From: Isochrysis galbana
Taxonomy: Eukaryota; Haptophyta; Isochrysidales; Isochrysidaceae
Direction of reading: 5' to 3'
NCBI GenBank assembly: GCA_018136815.1
Contig: CM030937.1
Location: 1,809,889-1,873,888, forward strand
DNA length: 64,000 nucleotides
Each line of letters opens with the position of its first letter. Within the stretch, counting starts at the first letter, position 1. This document shows, one piece after another, positions 50,901 to 59,900 of the stretch. Position numbers and translations under genes: made by a program. Below the pieces are notes generated by a model. That model was not told the origin of the DNA. It did no database searches and worked only from the letters and a program-made list of their open reading frames with translations.

Positions 50901-53900
50901 GGGAGAGGCTGGCGGCGGCGATGGTGGCGGTGGGAAGGGAGGGGGTGGGGAAGGCGGCGGGAGGGTCGGCGGAGGAGGCGATGGTGGCGGTGGCGAGGGT
51001 GGGGGGGGAGAGTTGGGCGGTGGCGACGGAAGAGGCTGTGATGGTGGAGGCGGAGAGGGGGGCGGCGGGGAGGGAGGTGGTGGTGACGGCGGGGGCGGAG
51101 AAGGTAGTGGTGGTGATGGGGGAGACGGCGATGGCGGAGGCGGCGAGGGAGGCGGGGGGGATGGCGATGGGAGTGAGGGCGGTGGCGGCGAGGGTGGTGG
51201 CGGAGAAGGCGGTGGAGGAGAGGGCGGTGGCGAGGGCGGCGGCGGTGAGGGAGGTGGAGGCGACGGTGGATGTGGGGGAGGAGACGGAGGTGGTGGCGTC
51301 GGCGGTGGCGGCGATGGTGGTGGAAGCGACGGCGATGGGGGCAACGGTGGTGGCGCAGATGGCGGCGGCGGAGATGGAGGTGTCGGCGAGGGAGGAGGAA
51401 GCGACGGAGGTGGTGGAGATGGAGGAGGTGGCGATGGCGAAGGTGGCGATGGCGGTGGTGCAGAAGGTGGCGGCGGTGCCGGTGGCGGGGGCGAGGGCGG
51501 TGGGGGCGAGGGTGGTGGCGGCGAGGACGGTGGAGGCGACGGTGGAGGTGGTGTGGGTGGGAGTGGGGACGGCGGCGGAGACGACGGAGGCGGAGACGAC
51601 GGAGGCGGGGACGGCGGCGGTAGCGGAGAGGGTGGCGGGGGTGAGGGAGGTGGAGGCGACGGTGGAGGTGGTGGAGGAGGTGGTGGAGATGGGGGTGGAG
51701 GCGACGGCATGAGCGGCGATGGAGGAGGAGGGGATGGTGGCGGCGGAGACGGTGGCGGAGGTGACGACGGAGGTGGTGGCGGCGGTGGCGAAGACGGTGG
51801 CGGCGATGACGGTGGCGGCGGAGACGGTGAAGGAGGTGATGGAGGAGGCGAAGATGGAGTTGGTGATGGTGGTGGTGCAGAAGGAGGCGGGGGAGAGGCT
51901 GGCGGCGGCGATGGTGGCGGTGGGAAGGGAGGGGGTGGGGAAGGCGGCGGGAGGGTCGGCGGAGGAGACGATGGTGGCGGTGGCGAGGGTGGGGGGGGAG
52001 AGTTGGGCGGTGGCGACGGAAGAGGCTGTGATGGTGGAGGCGGAGAGGGGGGCGGCGGGGAGGGAGGTGGTGGTGACGGCGGGGGCGGAGAAGGTAGTGG
52101 TGGTGATGGGGGAGACGGCGATGGCGGAGGCGGCGAGGGAGGCGGGGGGGATGGCGATGGGAGTGAGGGCGGTGGCGGCGAGGGTGGTGGCGGAGAAGGC
52201 GGTGGAGGAGAGGGCGGTGGCGAGGGCGGCGGCGGTGAGGGAGGTGGAGGCGACGGTGGATGTGGGGGAGGAGACGGAGGTGGTGGCGTCGGCGGTGGCG
52301 GCGATGGTGGTGGAAGCGACGGCGATGGGGGCAACGGTGGTGGCGCAGATGGCGGCGGCGGAGATGGAGGTGTCGGCGAGGGAGGAGGAAGCGACGGAGG
52401 TGGTGGAGATGGAGGAGGTGGCGATGGCGGTGGTGCAGAAGGTGGCGGCGGTGCCGGTGGCGGGGGCGAGGGCGGTGGGGGCGAGGGTGGTGGCGGCGAG
52501 GACGGTGAAGGCGACGGTGGAGGTGGTGTGGGTGGGAGTGGGGACGGCGGCGGAGACGACGGAGGCGGAGACGACGGAGGCGGGGACGGCGGCGGTAGCG
52601 GAGAGGGTGGCGGGGGTGAGGGAGGTTGAGGCGACGGTGGAGGTGGTGGAGGAGGTGGTGGAGATGGGGGTGGAGGCGACGGCATGAGCGGCGATGGAGG
52701 AGGAGGGGATGGTGGCGGCGGAGACGGTGGCGGAGGTGACGACGGAGGTGGTGGCGGCGGTGGCGAAGACGGTGGCGGCGATGACGGTGGCGGCGGAGAC
52801 GGTGAAGGAGGTGATGGAGGAGGCGAAGATGGAGTTGGTGATGGTGGTGGTGCAGAAGGAGGCGGGGGAGAGGCTGGCGGCGGCGATGGTGGCGGTGGGA
52901 AGGGAGGGGGTGGGGAAGGCGGCGGGAGGGTCGGCGGAGGAGGCGATGGTGGCGGTGGCGAGGGTGGGGGGGGAGAGTTGGGCGGTGGCGACGGAAGAGG
53001 CTGTGATGGTGGAGGCGGAGAGGGGGGCGGCGGGGAGGGAGGTGGTGGTGACGGCGGGGGCGGAGAAGGTAGTGGTGGTGATGGGGGAGACGGCGATGGC
53101 GGAGGCGGCGAGGGAGGCGGGGGGGATGGCGATGGGAGTGAGGGCGGTGGCGGCGAGGGTGGTGGCGGAGAAGGCGGTGGAGGAGAGGGCGGTGGCGAGG
53201 GCGGCGGCGGTGAGGGAGGTGGAGGCGACGGTGGAGGTGGGGGAGGAGACGGAGGTGGTGGCGTCGGCGGTGGCGGCGATGGTGGTGGAAGCGACGGCGA
53301 TGGAGGCAACGGTGGTGGCGCAGATGGCGGCGGCGGAGATGGAGGTGTCGGCGAGGGAGGAGGAAGCGACGGAGGTGGTGGCGTCGGCGGTGGCGGCGAT
53401 GGTGGTGGAAGCGACGGCGATGGGGGCAACGGTGGTGGCGCAGATGGCGGCGGCGGAGATGGAGGTGTCGGCGAGGGAGGAGGAAGCGACGGAGGTGGTG
53501 GAGATGGAGGAGGTGGCGATGGCGAAGGTGGCGATGGCGGTGGTGCAGAAGGTGGCGGCGGTGCCGGTGGCGGGGGCGAGGGCGGTGGGGGCGAGGGTGG
53601 TGGCGGCGAGGACGGTGAAGGCGACGGTGGAGGTGGTGTGGGTGGGAGTGGGGACGGCGGCGGAGACGACGGAGGCGGAGACGACGGAGGCGGGGACGGC
53701 GGCGGTAGCGGAGAGGGTGGCGGGGGTGAGGGAGGTGGAGGCGACGGTGGAGGTGGTGGAGGAGGTGGTGGAGATGGGGGTGGAGGCGACGGCATGAGCG
53801 GCGATGGAGGAGGAGGGGATGGTGGCGGCGGAGACGGTGGCGGAGGTGACGACGGAGGTGGTGGCGGCGGTGGCGAAGACGGTGGCGGCGATGACGGTGG

Positions 53901-56900
53901 CGGCGGAGACGGTGAAGGAGGTGATGGAGGAGGCGAAGATGGAGTTGGTGATGGTGGTGGTGCAGAAGGAGGCGGGGGAGAGGCTGGCGGCGGCGATGGT
54001 GGCGGTGGGAAGGGAGGGGGTGGGGAAGGCGGCGGGAGGGTCGGCGGAGGAGACGATGGTGGCGGTGGCGAGGGTGGGGGGGGAGAGTTGGGCGGTGGCG
54101 ACGGAAGAGGCCGTGATGGTGGAGGCGGAGAGGGGGGCGGCGGGGAGGGAGGTGGTGGTGACGGCGGGGGCGGAGAAGGTAGTGGTGGTGATGGGGGAGA
54201 CGGCGATGGCGGAGGCGGCGAGGGAGGCGGGGGGGATGGCGATGGGAGTGAGGGCGGTGGCGGCGAGGGTGGTGGCGGAGAAGGCGGTGGAGGAGAGGGC
54301 GGTGGCGAGGGCGGCGGCGGTGAGGGAGGTGGAGGCGACGGTGGAGGTGGGGGAGGAGACGGAGGTGGTGGCGTCGGCGGTGGCGGCGATGGTGGTGGAA
54401 GCGACGGCGATGGAGGCAACGGTGGTGGCGCAGATGGCGGCGGCGGAGATGGAGGTGTCGGCGAGGGAGGAGGAAACGGAGGTGGTGGCGTCGGCGGTGG
54501 CGGCGACGGTGGTGGAAGCGACGGCGATGGGGGCAACGGTGGTGGCGCAGATGGCGGCGGCGGAGATGGAGGTGTCGGCGAGGGAGGAGGAAGCGACGGA
54601 GGTGGTGGAGATGGAGGAGGTGGCGATGGCGAAGGTGGCGATGGCGGTGGTGCAGAAGGTGGCGGCGGTGCCGGTGGCGGGGGCGAGGGCGGTGGGGGCG
54701 AGGGTGGTGGCGGCGAGGACGGTGGAGGCGACGGTGGAGGTGGTGTGGGTGGGAGTGGGGACGGCGGCGGAGACGACGGAGGCGGAGACGACGGAGGCGG
54801 GGACGGCGGCGGTAGCGGAGAGGGTGGCGGGGGTGAGGGAGGTGGAGGCGACGGTGGAGGTGGTGGAGGAGGTGGTGGAGATGGGGGTGGAGGCGACGGC
54901 AGGAGCGGCGATGGAGGAGGAGGGGATGGTGGCGGCGGAGACGGTGGCGGAGGTGACGACGGAGGTGGTGGCGGCGGTGGCGAAGACGGTGGCGGCGATG
55001 ACGGTGGCGGCGGAGACGGTGAAGGAGGTGATGGAGGAGGCGAAGATGGAGTTGGTGATGGTGGTGGTGCAGAAGGAGGCGGGGGAGAGGCTGGCGGCGG
55101 CGATGGTGGCGGTGGGAAGGGAGGGGGTGGGGAAGGCGGCGGGAGGGTCGGCGGAGGAGGCGATGGTGGCGGTGGCGAGGGTGGGGGGGGAGAGTTGGGC
55201 GGTGGCGACGGAAGAGGCTGTGATGGTGGAGGCGGAGAGGGGGGCGGCGGGGAGGGAGGTGGTGGTGACGGCGGGGGCGGAGAAGGTAGTGGTGGTGATG
55301 GGGGAGACGGCGATGGCGGAGGCGGCGAGGGAGGCGGGGGGGATGGCGATGGGAGTGAGGGCGGTGGCGGCGAGGGTGGTGGCGGAGAAGGCGGTGGAGG
55401 AGAGGGCGGTGGCGAGGGCGGCGGCGGTGAGGGAGGTGGAGGCGACGGTGGATGTGGGGGAGGAGACGGAGGTGGTGGCGTCGGCGGTGGCGGCGATGGT
55501 GGTGGAAGCGACGGCGATGGGGGCAACGGTGGTGGCGCAGATGGCGGCGGCGGAGATGGAGGTGTCGGCGAGGGAGGAGGAAGCGACGGAGGTGGTGGAG
55601 ATGGAGGAGGTGGCGATGGCGAAGGTGGCGATGGCGGTGGTGCAGAAGGTGGCGGCGGTGCCGGTGGCGGGGGCGAGGGCGGTGGGGGCGAGGGTGGTGG
55701 CGGCGAGGACGGTGGAGGCGACGGTGGAGGTGGTGTGGGTGGGAGTGGGGACGGCGGCGGAGACGACGGAGGCGGAGACGACGGAGGCGGGGACGGCGGC
55801 GGTAGCGGAGAGGGTGGCGGGGGTGAGGGAGGTGGAGGCGACGGTGGAGGTGGTGGAGGAGGTGGTGGAGATGGGGGTGGAGGCGACGGCATGAGCGGCG
55901 ATGGAGGAGGAGGGGATGGTGGCGGCGGAGACGGTGGCGGAGGTGACGACGGAGGTGGTGGCGGCGGTGGCGAAGACGGTGGCGGCGATGACGGTGGCGG
56001 CGGAGACGGTGAAGGAGGTGATGGAGGAGGCGAAGATGGAGTTGGTGATGGTGGTGGTGCAGAAGGAGGCGGGGGAGAGGCTGGCGGCGGCGATGGTGGC
56101 GGTGGGAAGGGAGGGGGTGGGGAAGGCGGCGGGAGGGTCGGCGGAGGAGACGATGGTGGCGGTGGCGAGGGTGGGGGGGGAGAGTTGGGCGGTGGCGACG
56201 GAAGAGGCTGTGATGGTGGAGGCGGAGAGGGGGGCGGCGGGGAGGGAGGTGGTGGTGACGGCGGGGGCGGAGAAGGTAGTGGTGGTGATGGGGGAGACGG
56301 CGATGGCGGAGGCGGCGAGGGAGGCGGGGGGGATGGCGATGGGAGTGAGGGCGGTGGCGGCGAGGGTGGTGGCGGAGAAGGCGGTGGAGGAGAGGGCGGT
56401 GGCGAGGGCGGCGGCGGTGAGGGAGGTGGAGGCGACGGTGGATGTGGGGGAGGAGACGGAGGTGGTGGCGTCGGCGGTGGCGGCGATGGTGGTGGAAGCG
56501 ACGGCGATGGGGGCAACGGTGGTGGCGCAGATGGCGGCGGCGGAGATGGAGGTGTCGGCGAGGGAGGAGGAAGCGACGGAGGTGGTGGAGATGGAGGAGG
56601 TGGCGATGGCGGTGGTGCAGAAGGTGGCGGCGGTGCCGGTGGCGGGGGCGAGGGCGGTGGGGGCGAGGGTGGTGGCGGCGAGGACGGTGAAGGCGACGGT
56701 GGAGGTGGTGTGGGTGGGAGTGGGGACGGCGGCGGAGACGACGGAGGCGGAGACGACGGAGGCGGGGACGGCGGCGGTAGCGGAGAGGGTGGCGGGGGTG
56801 AGGGAGGTTGAGGCGACGGTGGAGGTGGTGGAGGAGGTGGTGGAGATGGGGGTGGAGGCGACGGCATGAGCGGCGATGGAGGAGGAGGGGATGGTGGCGG

Positions 56901-59900
56901 CGGAGACGGTGGCGGAGGTGACGACGGAGGTGGTGGCGGCGGTGGCGAAGACGGTGGCGGCGATGACGGTGGCGGCGGAGACGGTGAAGGAGGTGATGGA
57001 GGAGGCGAAGATGGAGTTGGTGATGGTGGTGGTGCAGAAGGAGGCGGGGGAGAGGCTGGCGGCGGCGATGGTGGCGGTGGGAAGGGAGGGGGTGGGGAAG
57101 GCGGCGGGAGGGTCGGCGGAGGAGGCGATGGTGGCGGTGGCGAGGGTGGGGGGGGAGAGTTGGGCGGTGGCGACGGAAGAGGCTGTGATGGTGGAGGCGG
57201 AGAGGGGGGCGGCGGGGAGGGAGGTGGTGGTGACGGCGGGGGCGGAGAAGGTAGTGGTGGTGATGGGGGAGACGGCGATGGCGGAGGCGGCGAGGGAGGC
57301 GGGGGGGATGGCGATGGGAGTGAGGGCGGTGGCGGCGAGGGTGGTGGCGGAGAAGGCGGTGGAGGAGAGGGCGGTGGCGAGGGCGGCGGCGGTGAGGGAG
57401 GTGGAGGCGACGGTGGAGGTGGGGGAGGAGACGGAGGTGGTGGCGTCGGCGGTGGCGGCGATGGTGGTGGAAGCGACGGCGATGGAGGCAACGGTGGTGG
57501 CGCAGATGGCGGCGGCGGAGATGGAGGTGTCGGCGAGGGAGGAGGAAGCGACGGAGGTGGTGGCGTCGGCGGTGGCGGCGATGGTGGTGGAAGCGACGGC
57601 GATGGGGGCAACGGTGGTGGCGCAGATGGCGGCGGCGGAGATGGAGGTGTCGGCGAGGGAGGAGGAAGCGACGGAGGTGGTGGAGATGGAGGAGGTGGCG
57701 ATGGCGAAGGTGGCGATGGCGGTGGTGCAGAAGGTGGCGGCGGTGCCGGTGGCGGGGGCGAGGGCGGTGGGGGCGAGGGTGGTGGCGGCGAGGACGGTGA
57801 AGGCGACGGTGGAGGTGGTGTGGGTGGGAGTGGGGACGGCGGCGGAGACGACGGAGGCGGAGACGACGGAGGCGGGGACGGCGGCGGTAGCGGAGAGGGT
57901 GGCGGGGGTGAGGGAGGTGGAGGCGACGGTGGAGGTGGTGGAGGAGGTGGTGGAGATGGGGGTGGAGGCGACGGCATGAGCGGCGATGGAGGAGGAGGGG
58001 ATGGTGGCGGCGGAGACGGTGGCGGAGGTGACGACGGAGGTGGTGGCGGCGGTGGCGAAGACGGTGGCGGCGATGACGGTGGCGGCGGAGACGGTGAAGG
58101 AGGTGATGGAGGAGGCGAAGATGGAGTTGGTGATGGTGGTGGTGCAGAAGGAGGCGGGGGAGAGGCTGGCGGCGGCGATGGTGGCGGTGGGAAGGGAGGG
58201 GGTGGGGAAGGCGGCGGGAGGGTCGGCGGAGGAGACGATGGTGGCGGTGGCGAGGGTGGGGGGGGAGAGTTGGGCGGTGGCGACGGAAGAGGCCGTGATG
58301 GTGGAGGCGGAGAGGGGGGCGGCGGGGAGGGAGGTGGTGGTGACGGCGGGGGCGGAGAAGGTAGTGGTGGTGATGGGGGAGACGGCGATGGCGGAGGCGG
58401 CGAGGGAGGCGGGGGGGATGGCGATGGGAGTGAGGGCGGTGGCGGCGAGGGTGGTGGCGGAGAAGGCGGTGGAGGAGAGGGCGGTGGCGAGGGCGGCGGC
58501 GGTGAGGGAGGTGGAGGCGACGGTGGAGGTGGGGGAGGAGACGGAGGTGGTGGCGTCGGCGGTGGCGGCGATGGTGGTGGAAGCGACGGCGATGGAGGCA
58601 ACGGTGGTGGCGCAGATGGCGGCGGCGGAGATGGAGGTGTCGGCGAGGGAGGAGGAAACGGAGGTGGTGGCGTCGGCGGTGGCGGCGACGGTGGTGGAAG
58701 CGACGGCGATGGGGGCAACGGTGGTGGCGCAGATGGCGGCGGCGGAGATGGAGGTGTCGGCGAGGGAGGAGGAAGCGACGGAGGTGGTGGAGATGGAGGA
58801 GGTGGCGATGGCGAAGGTGGCGATGGCGGTGGTGCAGAAGGTGGCGGCGGTGCCGGTGGCGGGGGCGAGGGCGGTGGGGGCGAGGGTGGTGGCGGCGAGG
58901 ACGGTGGAGGCGACGGTGGAGGTGGTGTGGGTGGGAGTGGGGACGGCGGCGGAGACGACGGAGGCGGAGACGACGGAGGCGGGGACGGCGGCGGTAGCGG
59001 AGAGGGTGGCGGGGGTGAGGGAGGTGGAGGCGACGGTGGAGGTGGTGGAGGAGGTGGTGGAGATGGGGGTGGAGGCGACGGCAGGAGCGGCGATGGAGGA
59101 GGAGGGGATGGTGGCGGCGGAGACGGTGGCGGAGGTGACGACGGAGGTGGTGGCGGCGGTGGCGAAGACGGTGGCGGCGATGACGGTGGCGGCGGAGACG
59201 GTGAAGGAGGTGATGGAGGAGGCGAAGATGGAGTTGGTGATGGTGGTGGTGCAGAAGGAGGCGGGGGAGAGGCTGGCGGCGGCGATGGTGGCGGTGGGAA
59301 GGGAGGGGGTGGGGAAGGCGGCGGGAGGGTCGGCGGAGGAGGCGATGGTGGCGGTGGCGAGGGTGGGGGGGGAGAGTTGGGCGGTGGCGACGGAAGAGGC
59401 CGTGATGGTGGAGGCGGAGAGGGGGGCGGCGGGGAGGGAGGTGGTGGTGACGGCGGGGGCGGAGAAGGTAGTGGTGGTGATGGGGGAGACGGCGATGGCG
59501 GAGGCGGCGAGGGAGGCGGGGGGGATGGCGATGGGAGTGAGGGCGGTGGCGGCGAGGGTGGTGGCGGAGAAGGCGGTGGAGGAGAGGGCGGTGGCGAGGG
59601 CGGCGGCGGTGAGGGAGGTGGAGGCGACGGTGGAGGTGGGGGAGGAGACGGAGGTGGTGGCGTCGGCGGTGGCGGCGATGGTGGTGGAAGCGACGGCGAT
59701 GGAGGCAACGGTGGTGGCGCAGATGGCGGCGGCGGAGATGGAGGTGTCGGCGAGGGAGGAGGAAGCGACGGAGGTGGTGGCGTCGGCGGTGGCGGCGACG
59801 GTGGTGGAAGCGACGGCGATGGGGGCAACGGTGGTGGCGCAGATGGCGGCGGCGGAGATGGAGGTGTCGGCGAGGGAGGAGGAAGCGACGGAGGTGGTGG